From positions 2,046,001 to 2,110,000 of the forward strand of contig OZ251233.1 of the NCBI GenBank assembly GCA_965240325.2: 64,000 bases of DNA, in the 5' to 3' direction. Both the position numbers and the translations under genes were made by a program. Of this stretch, positions 34,581 through 44,426 are shown one piece after another. This DNA is from Rebecca billardiae RCC1528. Taxonomy: Eukaryota > Haptophyta. Under the pieces are notes generated by a model. It had not been told where the DNA came from and made no database searches. It worked only from the letters and a program-made list of their open reading frames with translations. Every line of letters begins with the position of its first letter. Within the stretch, counting starts at the first letter, position 1.

Positions 34581-35160
34581 CAGTGGGGTCAGAGCTCCGA
34601 CCGTTACACTCCCGAGTGACACAATCTCCCGAAATCTCGAAATGTGAAATATATATCTCCTCGGTTTGTAACTGCTTGAGTCCGTTTAAGTTCCGTTTAG
34701 GCCTAATTCCAGGGTGTCGTAGAATCCGCCGGGCGCCTGTGCCAATTTCAGACTGCCATCAAAATGTAGTGATCTAGCTAGACGGTGCGATTCTGCGGTG
34801 CAAATAGCGAGATCACCTTGGAGATCGTAGTGTATCTCCCCTACTAATGTTGCCGAGATCGTCGTCGAGATTGAGGCCTCGTATATCTCCAGTATGCATG
34901 TGCGTCGGACATTTTTTCGCAAAACTTGTCAGCATGACCCCATCAGCAGGACAGGGCGCTGGGCGGGCAGCACCCAGCAGGCCTGTCTGGTCGGACCGGA
35001 TATGAAGTTCACTACTATTCAATAAGGCGCGAATGATGACGGCCCGAATCAGTAATAATATTGACATCCCGCCGAATAAGAGTTTGAGCGCCTCATCTCA
35101 AGACGACAGGAAGTTGGAGTTTGGGCCACGCACCCCCCAGTGGGGCTCTGACCCCTCTAG
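34581..35160. mobile_element. hAT-like MITE, 580 bp, with exact 8-bp target duplication
   Basis: The left end starts CAGTGGGGTCAGAGCTCC. The reverse complement of the right end starts CTAGAGGGGTCAGAGCCCC. The inverted repeats share GGGGTCAGAGC. The octamer TTTACAAA is present immediately outside both ends (34573-34580 and 35161-35168). An 8-bp duplication and a CAGxGG-type end are typical of the hAT superfamily. The interior is AT-richer than the surroundings and has no transposase, so it is non-autonomous. Confidence 0.85.
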
Positions 35161-35261
35161 TTTACAAATACAAGTGAAGCTGCTGGCTGATCCGATCTCC
35201 AACCGACGATGCCAATCACGGAGCCGTCGCACGCATCGCTTCTCGGCGGCCGCGTGGACGC

Positions 35262-36275
35262 TCAGCAGCACGCAGTGAGGCCAAGAAGAGCGCCCGTGTC
35301 ATGCAGCGGGACATTCTCGCGCCACGCGCGCCGGCTTGCCGCGCTGTGGTGCTCGCTGTGCTGTGCGCCCACCGCTGCGTCCGCGGGGTCACGTTGCCGC
35401 CGGGGCCACTGCCCGGATGGCCGCATGCCGTGGCGGTGCGCAGCGCCGGTGAGGCCCGAGTCGCCGAGGAGGGCGGACATCTCTGCCGTCGCGTCGAGTT
35501 CGCTCACGCACAGGCTTTCGAGCAGGGTGAACGCGCGCGGCGGGTGCCCCGCGACGTCGAAGAGGTCGGCGACGTCTCGGCGCAGCTTCATCGCGCCACC
35601 AAGCAGCTCGGCGCCGCCCGGGTGGATATTGATCAGCCCGGCGATCCGGTAGAAGCGGCCGTGGATGAGCAGCTTGGGGTCCCGATCCCAGATATCGCTC
35701 TGCGCGTGCAGCACGCGCTGGCGCCACGTGCGGTTCCACAGCCAGTACCGCAGCCGCCACGGCATCTCGAGCGCATCCTCTGCCATCGGCCGCGCCACCT
35801 CCGCCTCGACCCACGCGAACCGCTTCTCAAAGAGCGCACGCCACAGCTGCTCGTCGCACGCGGCTTGGCGGAGCTCCGAGCACGCCTGCCCCAGGGACAT
35901 GAGGTCGCACGGGCTCAGGTGCGCGCAGATCAGGTGCTGCACCGAGGTGGGCATCTGCTGCAGGAGGCCCTCGCCGTTCACGACCGCGGAGCGTGCGTGG
36001 TGCTGCTTTGGAGGGTCCTGGCGTGGCTGCGTGTAGTACTGACGGCGGAGCATGACGAGCACGCTGACGACGACGAGCCGGAAAACCGCCTCATGCACGT
36101 CGTGCGGCAGCACGTGCGGTGGGACCACCGTTGAGGACATGTTGTCGTCCGCCCACCCGCCGGTCCAATCGAGCGAGTTGAGTGCAGCAGGCGGCGGCTG
36201 GAGCCGTCGAGACCAACCACCGCGCGCGGCCGTGACAAAAGCGAGCGCCGCGGGAGCGCGCTTGCGCTTCGTCAT
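35262..36275 (-). CDS. F-box / cytochrome-b5-like fusion protein
   Basis: A single-exon 337-aa protein. The N-terminal part has a hydrophobic stretch (HEAVFRLVVVSVLVMLRR, residues 61-78) that may be a membrane anchor. Residues 104-153 form an F-box (LLQQMPTSVQHLICAHLSPC then DLMSLGQACSELRQAACDEQ then LWRALFEKRF), the SKP1-binding module of SCF ubiquitin ligases. Residues 195-262 resemble cytochrome b5, with the heme-ligand motif HPGG (His218) and a second His in AGHPPRAF (His244). The C-terminal 70 residues have low complexity and could include an unrecognised intron. The inferred role is an SCF substrate receptor whose binding domain is a heme-type fold. Heme binding is not proven. Confidence 0.75.
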   Translation of the reverse strand: MTKRKRAPAALAFVTAARGGWSRRLQPPPAALNSLDWTGGWADDNMSSTVVPPHVLPHDVHEAVFRLVVVSVLVMLRRQYYTQPRQDPPKQHHARSAVVNGEGLLQQMPTSVQHLICAHLSPCDLMSLGQACSELRQAACDEQLWRALFEKRFAWVEAEVARPMAEDALEMPWRLRYWLWNRTWRQRVLHAQSDIWDRDPKLLIHGRFYRIAGLINIHPGGAELLGGAMKLRRDVADLFDVAGHPPRAFTLLESLCVSELDATAEMSALLGDSGLTGAAHRHGMRPSGQWPRRQRDPADAAVGAQHSEHHSAASRRAWRENVPLHDTGALLGLTACC

Positions 36276-36383
36276 TGCTAAGTGGGCTGACGAACGTGTG
36301 CAGCGCCCAAGACAGTCCGGTTGCTTTTCCCGCGTGACTTCAGACTGAGCGATGGGCGGCCGCGGCGACGGCCGTGCGGGCAG

Positions 36384-38813
36384 TCACGCGCGCGCACAAT
36401 CGCGGTAGAGGCCGTCGAAGGATCGCCGCGCGCGCCCCCCGCCCGAAGCGCCGTCACTTTCGCTCGCGTCGACACCGCCGCCATCCGCGCCCCCGTCCAC
36501 GTCGAGGGCATACAGCCTCGCACCGCGCAGCCGCACGTGCAGCTGGGCGTGCACGCCGCGCATCGCGCGCCCGTCAGTGCCGATGTGCGGCCCGCGCACG
36601 CCAACACGCATCACGCATGGCCGGGGCGGTGGATTGCCCTGCGCCCCAGCCCCGTCCGGAGGCGCGCGCTCAGTGAACGTGTGCGCTGCGACGTCCAGTG
36701 CGGCGAGTGGCGCGAGCGTCGGGAGGCCGCGCGTGTGCAGCAGGCTGAGCTCCACGCTGCCGTCCGCTCCGCCGCGGCGAGAGAGAGGCTCGACGAGCAC
36801 GGCTATGGCCGGCAGCCCGCGCCGCGCGCCCCTCCCGGCGCCGAGCTCGACGGGCTTGCTCCACGCCTCGCCGGGCGCCGCGTCGTCCCGCGGCTGCAGG
36901 CCGCCGAGCGCATGCAGCGGCCAGCGCGCGCCGTACGCTGTCGGCGGGCCTTTCCACTCGTGCGTGCCCGTGTGGCCCGTGTAGAAGAGCCACATGTGGC
37001 CGTGCGCGAAGACCGGCGCGCCGCACGGCGTGAGGACGCCCGAGTCGTCATCCGCCGCCCGCGGGCCCCGCGGCAGCAGCGGCTGCCGCGCGTACAGCCA
37101 GCCGGCATCAAAATGCATGCCGTCGCGTGCGGTCATGAGGTAAATGTCCACCGTGTCGCAGATGGGCTGCCCCGCGCGCAGCGCCGAGCAGTTGGGCGCA
37201 AAGAGCGGCACGTGCGCGGCCTTGGGGAAGTTGAGGATCACCGCGATGCCCACCGTCAGCGCCTGGGCCGGAGGCGCATCCTCCGGCGGCGAAGAGCTTC
37301 CTTCGGCGGCGGCGGCGGCGGCGGCGGCGGCGGAGAAGGAGGAGGCGGAGGCGGAGGCGGAGGAGGGTGCATTCTGAGACTCACGCGCAGCCGGCAGCGA
37401 CGACGACGGGTAGGGCGCCGCGTACAAGGTGTACGCCTGCATGCGATATCGGTCCGACTTGCCGTCGAGGTCGAAGTAGGCGACGACGCGCTCCCGCCAG
37501 AACGCAGCAGCCGAGCGCGACGTGCGCCCGAGCTCGCGCACCGACGCCTCCGCCTCGCGCACGTGCACGCCGCGGATCTCGCGCCAGCGCGGCCGGCCGG
37601 TCGGGTCGAGCGTGCAGTGGTGGGAGCGAGTGGAGAGCATCGCGCGGCCGCGGCCGGGGTGGTAGTACACGTGGGTGCACGTGTCGCCCGGCGCAGGTAT
37701 GAGCGAGTGGTTGGAGGACAGCCGCTCCCACATGCGCAGCCGCTTCACGTTGCATCGCACCCGCTTGCCACGGTCGTCCCGATCATCGGTGAGCCAGCTG
37801 CCGCGCTTGCCCTCGGCAAAGCCCGCGGGCAGCTGCGGCCGCGCGCTGCCGTTGCGAGGCTCGTCCACAGAATCTGGCTGGCCAAAGTCGAGCGCGCGGG
37901 CGCTCAGCGCGGGTCCGCGCTGCTTGTAGCTCGCCGCGTAGAGCCGCGGCTGCCGCAGCTTGCACGCCACGGCGCCATCGCCCGCGGCGAGCCACACGGG
38001 CGGGCCAGCGCCGTCGTCGACGCGCGAGATGCACACATCGAAGCCCGGGTTTGGCGCGAAGGAGGGCTTGTGCGAAGACGCGCTCCACGCGAGCCCGTCG
38101 TCGGAGCGCCAGATGCGCATGCGGTGCGTGAGCACGAACTGCTTGCCGTCGTGGAACGCCGCGCAGTACGAGTCCACCTCGCCGCGCTCGATGCCGCTCA
38201 GCCGCAGCCTCTCCGGCGGGCGCAAGGCGCGCGCGACGTTGCGCCACGCGTGCAGCGCGCGGTCGTCGAGCAGCGGCACTGCGCCGTGCGCCAGGAGCGA
38301 GGAGGGCTCCGCGTGCTCGTGCGCTTGCGCTTGCGCGCGCGCTTGGACCGGGCACCACGAGCACTCGTCCATGTGCGCGGTGTCGCAGTGGGCCGTCTCG
38401 AAGGTCGCGTGCTTGGTCATGTTGTCGCGCCGCAGCAGCAGCGAGTGCCGCTCGATCGTCTGCGCAAAGCCCACCTCGAGCTCGCGGAGCGCGCGGGCGT
38501 CCGGTGGGGCCCATGCGGCCCACGGCGGCACGTGCCGCGGCGGCGTGGCGCTGCTGCTCGCCACGTTGAACGATGCCGCCGCTGCTCCGCCAAGCTCGGC
38601 TCCCTCATCGGCTCGCCTCCGCGCCGCAGGCGGTGCGCCCAGGCTTGGACCATGCCGATGGTAGTGATCAGACGCGTCATCGCGGTGTGCAAGCTCGGGC
38701 GCGCCATGCGCGAGGGCAGCGAGCAGCGTCACTGTAGCGGCCGCCGCCGCGGCAGCGGCACGGAAGGATCGAGCACGAGCTAGGGGCAACGCTCTGCCAT
38801 CACGCGTGCGCAT
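36384..38813 (-). CDS. Secreted beta-propeller protein, putative glycosidase-like
   Basis: 809 aa from ATG 38813, which starts a hydrophobic leader (RAAAAAAAATVTLLAALAHG). The frame stays open upstream to 39290, but that part lacks coding character. Repeated propeller-like strands with Asp-turns are visible: THRMRIWRSDDGLAWS, VDIYLMTARDGMHFDAGWLY, FAHGHMWLFYTGHTGTHEW. They resemble five-bladed glycosidases of the GH32/GH43/GH68 type, but I cannot place catalytic acids, so the enzyme assignment is tentative. Many Cys residues (YCAAF, CSWCP, DTCTH, ICDT, PCVM) fit an extracellular protein. A Ser/Ala and poly-Ala insert encoded by GCC repeats (about 37300-37370) separates two halves. It is followed on the same strand by the F-box/cyt-b5 gene. 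Confidence 0.65.
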   Translation of the reverse strand: MRTRDGRALPLARARSFRAAAAAAAATVTLLAALAHGAPELAHRDDASDHYHRHGPSLGAPPAARRRADEGAELGGAAAASFNVASSSATPPRHVPPWAAWAPPDARALRELEVGFAQTIERHSLLLRRDNMTKHATFETAHCDTAHMDECSWCPVQARAQAQAHEHAEPSSLLAHGAVPLLDDRALHAWRNVARALRPPERLRLSGIERGEVDSYCAAFHDGKQFVLTHRMRIWRSDDGLAWSASSHKPSFAPNPGFDVCISRVDDGAGPPVWLAAGDGAVACKLRQPRLYAASYKQRGPALSARALDFGQPDSVDEPRNGSARPQLPAGFAEGKRGSWLTDDRDDRGKRVRCNVKRLRMWERLSSNHSLIPAPGDTCTHVYYHPGRGRAMLSTRSHHCTLDPTGRPRWREIRGVHVREAEASVRELGRTSRSAAAFWRERVVAYFDLDGKSDRYRMQAYTLYAAPYPSSSLPAARESQNAPSSASASASSFSAAAAAAAAAEGSSSPPEDAPPAQALTVGIAVILNFPKAAHVPLFAPNCSALRAGQPICDTVDIYLMTARDGMHFDAGWLYARQPLLPRGPRAADDDSGVLTPCGAPVFAHGHMWLFYTGHTGTHEWKGPPTAYGARWPLHALGGLQPRDDAAPGEAWSKPVELGAGRGARRGLPAIAVLVEPLSRRGGADGSVELSLLHTRGLPTLAPLAALDVAAHTFTERAPPDGAGAQGNPPPRPCVMRVGVRGPHIGTDGRAMRGVHAQLHVRLRGARLYALDVDGGADGGGVDASESDGASGGGRARRSFDGLYRDCARA

Positions 38814-39526
38814 CGTGCGATGGCGTGCGTATGGTGAAGATGGCGGCCATGCGGCCTCCGGCATCGCCCTTGTCAACTGGCGGGGCAGTTCTTGATTGGG
38901 CGACGAATCCGATTTGGAATTGGATTCGCGATCGGCGGCCGGAAAGTGCTTGCGGAACAATTCGACGTCATGACGACGCACGATGGCGGATGCCCGCCAC
39001 GCCGCTTGGCAATGGGCAAATCGCGCCTGCGCACGCACGCCGCCGGATAGACAGCGCGCAGGTAGCTGCGGACGTGCGCGAGGATGGACTGGCGGTGCAT
39101 GAGGGGCGTTGAGGCACCCTACGCCCACACGGTGGGCTGCCCAGGGCCGACACACGGGCGCGCGAGGAGAATCAGGTGCACATTGAACATCCGATCGCGC
39201 CTGGCAGATGCGATCGGATGGCAACGACGATAGCGCATGTGAGCAAGCGCGCATGTCAGGTAGTGCGTAGTACGCGATGACGACGCTCATGCTGACGCGT
39301 CACGGCGATCACTACAGTAGGCATTGCTGACAAGATAATCGGCGCGGTGGGGCTGGCCCGCTGGCGCGATGACAGCGTTACTCCGCCTCGCCGTTTAGAC
39401 AAGCGCGTGGAGAATCGATGACCTGACTGATGGCGCATTGGCGCCTGACTGCTGGACGATACGGATATAAATAGGTATGTGTACCTAGTAAAAATCACGC
39501 GCGATATCGCTGTCTACTGCTGACGA
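38814..39526. other. Intergenic region with a gene fragment
   Basis: 0.7 kb upstream of the beta-propeller gene. 39031-39102 is a copied fragment of the neighbouring secreted-protein gene (separate entry). The rest shows no gene. Confidence 0.55.
39031..39102 (-). pseudogene. Fragment copied from the 41566-39527 gene
   Basis: On the minus strand it encodes SILAHVRSYLRAVYPAA, nearly the same as TILALVRSYLRAVYPAA near the N-terminus of the adjacent gene (DNA at about 41377-41448). Only about 72 bp is shared; the flanks differ. A truncated duplicate. Confidence 0.8.
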
Positions 39527-41566
39527 TCATGCGCGGCGCTCTTGCTGCAGTGGTGGGGAGTCGCGCGCCAGCACGCTTCCGACTGGGATGGTGGCGTGCG
39601 CCTGAGACATGGATCCCTCGCACCAGATGTGGCAAGCCTTCCAGCGGTACCTGAAGAGGCACGCCTCACGCGTCGCGTCGTCTGTCCAGCCGCTCGTGTC
39701 CCCGCCAAAGAGGGAGCAGGGAAGAGTTGGAGGTGGCGGCAGCGCTGGTGGTCCGTTCGCACCGCTTGCGTGGTGCCGCACGAGTGGTGCTGCGGTGGGC
39801 CCAGCGAGCACAAACTTGGAGCTCGCGTCCCAGTGCGCAGCGAGCTCGGGCGCTGTGGGCACGCTCCGCCGCTTGCCGTACGGGAAGATGCACTGCCGCA
39901 CGGAGTCAAGCTGCCCGCTGTTGCCATCGACGCCGCGCCGCTTGGGCCACGCGCTCCCCTCGGCCGCCTCAAAGTCGACGAGCTCCTGGTGCAGCAGCCC
40001 GTTGTCGTTGGGGGCGGCGCCGAGGATGACTGTGTGCACGCCCAGGAAGCACGCGAGGACGGCGAGCAGCCCGTCCAGCGAGCTGTACTCGTACCACGCG
40101 AACGAGTTGTTCGCGCTCTTGGCGGCCCTGCCGATGTCGTAGTGCGCACCGTTGCCGCAGATCGCGCTCCGCCAGTGCACCACGTAGGCTTTTGGGTCAG
40201 CAGCCATGCCTGGAGCGCGCAGCAGCAAGTGTTCGACGACATCGCTCGGAGCGAGCTTGCCCGCGCGTGCGGCCTGGACCCAGCGCGTCGAATTGAGCGC
40301 AGCATCGAGCTTCGCCTGCTCGTCCAGCCTCGAGTGCCCAGCGGTTCCGCACAGGCTGACGGCGGGCACGCCAGTCACGAGCACGGTCGCGGCGAGGGAC
40401 TCTCCGCCCAGCGCGGCAGGAAACCGCTCGAGCGTGCGGTTGAGCGCCTGCGCCAGGTGCAGCCGCCGGGCGATCTCCGCCAGCCGTGGCCCGACGCGCG
40501 ACGGCCGCGCGCGCTCGTGCTCAGCCTCGGCGCGCTCGAGCGCGTCGATCTCGATCAGCATCTCGGCGATGGCGGTCGCCTTGGAGAGCGAGGCGAACGG
40601 AGCGGAGACGCGCATGGACACGCCTGTGCCGCGCCAGATGTTGGCCCACGTGCCGCAGGTCGGCGGGCAATGCCTGAGCAGCGGCCCGCCGAGCTGCTCC
40701 ACCTCAAGCAGGTCGCCGTCACGCAGCTCTCGAAGCCGCTGCAGCCGGCCGGCCAGCCCACCCGCCAGGCTGTGCAGCGGATCGGTCGCACCGTTGGGCA
40801 GCGGCAGCGGCAGCGCAGGCTCATTCAACTCCCAAGATGCGCGAGACGGGCGCACCCACGGCGCCTCCGTAGTCGCGTTGGTCGGGCGACGGGCGCCGCC
40901 GACGCCCAACGCCGCGCCGACCCTGTGCTGCTCGTCGTGCACCGCGCGCACATCGGCCGCGCGCATGCCCACCGGCCACCACACGTACCGCACGATGGCG
41001 GACACGCTCGTCCACGATGGCTGCGGGCCGTGGCGCACTGCGAAGGCGGAGAAGAGGCGCATCGCGCCGTCCGCCACGTCCGCCCGCGGCACGTGCAGCA
41101 CGGGCTGGTGCCAGGGCTCGAGCCCGCTCTGGGTCGGTAGCCAAACCTTCCTGCTCTTCGCGTGCTTGAGCTTCCGCGGCGCGTACGAGTAGAAGATGCC
41201 CCTGGGCACGTATGGCAGCCGGGGCGGGTCGCCACCCACGCCGAGCGAGGGCGAGAGAGGTGCACACGGCGCAGCGGGCACGAAGAGCTGCGCGCGAGAC
41301 GGGTCACACGCGTAGAAGTAGTCGAGGGACTCGAAGAGCTCGATGAGCTCACGCGGGCCGCAGCTGTCGACGTGCGCGCGCGCCGCCGGGTAGACAGCGC
41401 GTAGGTAGCTGCGGACGAGCGCGAGGATGGTCGGGTGGTGCGTGGGTGGCGATGCCGCTCCCTGCAATGCCGTCGTCGGCTGGCCACGCAGGCTGCTGAA
41501 ACAGGCGTGCAACACGAGCACCAAGGCCAGCAAGCGGCGTGATCCCGGCTTCGCCGCGGCGGCCAT
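39527..41566 (-). CDS. Large secreted protein, family not recognised
   Basis: 679 aa, single exon, with a signal peptide (RRLLALVLVLHACFSSLRG). N-terminal features include ILALVRSYLRAVYPAARAHV, LFESLDYFYACDPSRAQLFV and PRGIFYSYAPRKLKHAKSRK, somewhat like the donor half of exostosin-type or other Golgi glycosyltransferases, without a decisive motif. Later blocks are TVLVTGVPAVSLCGTAGHSR, AYVVHWRSAICGNGAHYDIG, ANNSFAWYEYSSLDGLLAVL and ACFLGVHTVILGAAP. Paired cysteines (HCPPTCGTW, SAICGNG, KACHIWCEG) and NxS/T sites fit passage through the secretory pathway. It is divergent from the F-box/RCC1 gene; their ATGs are 150 bp apart or less. Confidence 0.7.
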   Translation of the reverse strand: MAAAAKPGSRRLLALVLVLHACFSSLRGQPTTALQGAASPPTHHPTILALVRSYLRAVYPAARAHVDSCGPRELIELFESLDYFYACDPSRAQLFVPAAPCAPLSPSLGVGGDPPRLPYVPRGIFYSYAPRKLKHAKSRKVWLPTQSGLEPWHQPVLHVPRADVADGAMRLFSAFAVRHGPQPSWTSVSAIVRYVWWPVGMRAADVRAVHDEQHRVGAALGVGGARRPTNATTEAPWVRPSRASWELNEPALPLPLPNGATDPLHSLAGGLAGRLQRLRELRDGDLLEVEQLGGPLLRHCPPTCGTWANIWRGTGVSMRVSAPFASLSKATAIAEMLIEIDALERAEAEHERARPSRVGPRLAEIARRLHLAQALNRTLERFPAALGGESLAATVLVTGVPAVSLCGTAGHSRLDEQAKLDAALNSTRWVQAARAGKLAPSDVVEHLLLRAPGMAADPKAYVVHWRSAICGNGAHYDIGRAAKSANNSFAWYEYSSLDGLLAVLACFLGVHTVILGAAPNDNGLLHQELVDFEAAEGSAWPKRRGVDGNSGQLDSVRQCIFPYGKRRSVPTAPELAAHWDASSKFVLAGPTAAPLVRHHASGANGPPALPPPPTLPCSLFGGDTSGWTDDATREACLFRYRWKACHIWCEGSMSQAHATIPVGSVLARDSPPLQQERRA

Positions 41567-41715
41567 GCTGAGGCCAGATGATCGGGAGATCGGGAGATCG
41601 TCGTCGGAGCGGTGCAGATGGGACGAAACAATTTGCTCTCGTGGGACTGACCGCCGATTCTATGTCGTTTTATTTCACTGAATTGCAGGCCCTGCACCTG
41701 TGCATCCAGTGTACG

Positions 41716-43179
41716 ATGGAGACGGCGCGATGGCGGGCGCAATCACCACGTTCTCCGGGGGCGGCGGTGCGGCTGGCCGACTTGCCGCCCGAGGTCGTGG
41801 GGCGCGTGCTCGGCTTCCTTGAAGATGTTGGCGACCTCGCCGCCGCGAACGCCGCCACCCGCCTCTTCCGCGGCATGCCGCTCGAGCACGCGCTGCGCGA
41901 GCGCGTGCGCATGCGCGGGCACGCGCTGCCGACGGCGCCGTCTGCAGGCGTGCGCACATGGACAGAGGAGTTGTTCGCGCGTGAGCGCGTGAGCGAGCTC
42001 GCTCGCGCACACACGCACGTCCTGGCCGCCGGCGGCGCCGCCTCCGACTTCACGTTCAGCGCGTTTGTCGACGCGGAGGGCGGCCTGTACGCGTGCGGCG
42101 AGCATCGCGTCTGCGAAGCGTCCGTGTGGCGCATTCGGTGCCCCACGGCGACTGGCCTCTGCGAGCAGCTGGGCTCGCCCGCACTCGTCCCGACGCGCGT
42201 CGCCGCGCTCTCGGGCGTGCGCGTGCGCGCCGTGGCTGCCGGCAGCGCGCACCTGCTCGCGCTGAGCGACGCCGGCGCCGTGTACGCGTGCGGCGAGAAC
42301 TGGTTTGGCCAGCTGGGCGTGGGCGACCGGACCGAGCGGCGGTTGTTCGCGCCGCTGCCGGCGCTGCGCGCGGAGCACGTTGTCGGCATCTCCGCCGGGA
42401 TCCACCACAGCCTCGCGCACACCGCGGGCGGGTGCGCGCACAGCTGGGGCGGCAACTACCGCTCGCAGCTGGGCCGCGCCGCAGCGGACGGCCTCGAGCT
42501 GGAGCCACGGCGCGTGGAGGGGCTGGGCGGCGTGCGCGTGGGCGGCGTGGCGGCGGGTGGGTACTTCACGCTGCTGCTCTCGGCGTGCGGGGCCGTGTAC
42601 TGGTGCGGCAGCGCGCACGCGCGCGGTGCCAAGCAGGACCAGCCCACACCGACGCGCATCGAGGCGCTCGCTGCCGTGCGCGCCGTGCACGTGAGTGCGG
42701 GCCTGCAGCAGAGCCTTGTCGTGGACGCCGCGGGCGGCGTGCACTCCTTTGGCGTCGGCACCGCCGGCGTGCTGGGCCACGGCGACGAGTCCGACCAGCG
42801 CGCGCCCAAGCGTATCGGGGCGCTTGCGGGCGTGCACGCCGTGCGCGCGTGCGCGGGCATTGACGGCAGCGCGGTGCTGTGCGCAGACGGCAGCGTGCAC
42901 ACGTTCGGTGCCAACCAATGCGGCCAGCTCGGCGTGGGGCAATGCACGTGCCACTGGGTACCGCAGCCCGTGGGCGCCCTCGCGCACGCACGGGTCGTCG
43001 GCTGCTCGCTCGGCCGCGCCCACGCGCTCTTTCTGACGGCGGACGGCGGCGTGCACTCGTGCGGCAAGCAGTCGGGCGCGCTCGGCCACGGCGTTGGCCT
43101 GGGCACGGGTATGTCCGCCCTGAGGGCTCCGACCCGTGTGGCGCAGCTGGCGCCGCTCTGCAGCCGTGCGCTGCACTGA
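41716..43179 (+). CDS. F-box / RCC1-repeat protein
   Basis: 487 aa from ATG 41716 (METARWRAQ); in-frame ATGs at 41578 and 41662 are alternatives. Residues about 18-65 form an F-box (VRLADLPPEVVGRVLGFLED), linking it to SKP1-cullin ubiquitin ligases. The rest is an RCC1-type seven-bladed propeller with about seven repeats of the pattern VxAVAAGSAHLLALSDAGAV, YACGENWFGQLGVGD and so on, including SAGIHHSLAHTAGGCAHSWG, SAGLQQSLVVDAAGGVHSFG and SLGRAHALFLTADGGVHSCG. The RCC1 propeller probably binds the substrate or a small GTPase. No intron. It shares a short upstream region with the minus-strand secreted-protein gene. Confidence 0.85.
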   Translation: METARWRAQSPRSPGAAVRLADLPPEVVGRVLGFLEDVGDLAAANAATRLFRGMPLEHALRERVRMRGHALPTAPSAGVRTWTEELFARERVSELARAHTHVLAAGGAASDFTFSAFVDAEGGLYACGEHRVCEASVWRIRCPTATGLCEQLGSPALVPTRVAALSGVRVRAVAAGSAHLLALSDAGAVYACGENWFGQLGVGDRTERRLFAPLPALRAEHVVGISAGIHHSLAHTAGGCAHSWGGNYRSQLGRAAADGLELEPRRVEGLGGVRVGGVAAGGYFTLLLSACGAVYWCGSAHARGAKQDQPTPTRIEALAAVRAVHVSAGLQQSLVVDAAGGVHSFGVGTAGVLGHGDESDQRAPKRIGALAGVHAVRACAGIDGSAVLCADGSVHTFGANQCGQLGVGQCTCHWVPQPVGALAHARVVGCSLGRAHALFLTADGGVHSCGKQSGALGHGVGLGTGMSALRAPTRVAQLAPLCSRALH

Positions 43180-44314
43180 CTATCTACGTCGTCGGCCTTG
43201 CCTGCAGGCAGGCGGGAGGCACCGCGCGCACAGCAGTCAGCAGCTAACATGAAGCCGGTCGGCGCCGTCACTGGACTACTAGTACTACTAGGAACAATGA
43301 GGCCGGTCGAATAATAACGACGTTTTTTGATTATTAGGCACGCGGGCTGCGGCACGCCTCGGGAATCGAGAAGGCGCATGTTGTTATACCTTTTTGCTGC
43401 TGAGCGCGCATCATAGTATAGGGACGATGTCGTTGCGATTTCCACTACGCGTACTGTATCAGACGCCGCCTTTAATTTTTTTCCTACTCGACGATGACCA
43501 TATCGGCATCCGCGCTCGGACCACGAGGAACCGCGATGAGTGCTTTCGCCGCCGCGCCGCGTGCGCTCGGCACACACGATTGAGTAATAATAGAGTACGA
43601 CTAGTACAGTCCGCTCTCCGAACAATTGATTATTGCCTTACTATGGAGAGCACACCTGCACTGCTGCACATCACACCTTCTTCTGGCCGCCTAGGCTTGC
43701 ATTCTGACGGGCACCTGCGGCCCCAGCACTCTCCATTCGGTCGAGCTGCACCCACCCATCATGACTTCAGCCGGGTGGGTGACAATTGGAGGACTCCTCT
43801 GGGCAGCACGTGAAGCCGGCCAACTCGGACGTGACCGTGGCCGACAGGCTCTCGGCTGGCTCCCACACCCCTTTCAGCCCAGCTTGTAGCACAGCGCGCC
43901 GCGCTGATTTTCGGCCTCGTGTGCTGTGCTACAGGGCGCATACCCAATCAGCAGGTGGGCCGCTGGCAGGCTAGGTGCATCTGGTGCACTGTGGTGGCCA
44001 TTCCCCGACCACCACCCGCAGAGACGTGGCCTGCGCACTGAAACCGCACTGCTCACGCCAGGCTGTACTGCTAGGCTGGCTGCTAGGCAGAGTATCAAAC
44101 ATTCAAAGGCCATGGCAGCTGCAGCGCCAGGGCCCACTATACAGCTGCTACACTCCCAGCCAGCCAGCCCACAGCCTGCTCAGGGGGTGAATTTCCATCT
44201 CTGCCTACCCTCGTGGTTGCCGCCGTGCCGCCGTCGCTGGCGTAGAGCCGCGCGCGGCGCTGGCGCGCCAGACGCGCCCGGTTGGGCAGCGCAGGCACCC
44301 TCAGCGGCCAGGAC

Positions 44315-44426
44315 GACGACTTCCTCAACGGCAAGGGCGACGACTTCCTCTGCGGCCAGGGCGACGACTTCCTCAACGGCAAGGACGACGACTTCCTCAA
44401 CGGCAAGGGCGACTACTCCCTCAACT
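44315..44426 (+). repeat. 24-bp tandem repeat, coding for DDFLNGKG units
   Basis: Four full 24-bp units (44315, 44339, 44363, 44387) and a partial fifth, based on GACGACTTCCTCAACGGCAA plus GGGC. Read in frame they give DDFLNGKG/DDFLCGQG/DDFLNGKD/DDFLNGKG/DYSLN. The open frame (44282-44536) lacks an ATG. A second Asp-rich stretch (SDDDDAGNYMMTKADDDC, about 44505-44560) follows in another frame. This may be the relic of an Asp-rich protein gene. Confidence 0.7.

Noticed and set aside
36321-38783. 820-codon plus-strand open frame opposite the beta-propeller gene
   Set aside because: Low-complexity Arg-rich translation. The minus frame has a signal peptide and structured motifs, so the plus frame is a shadow.
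39542-41140. 532-codon plus-strand open frame opposite the secreted-protein gene
   Set aside because: Antisense shadow with no recognisable domain.
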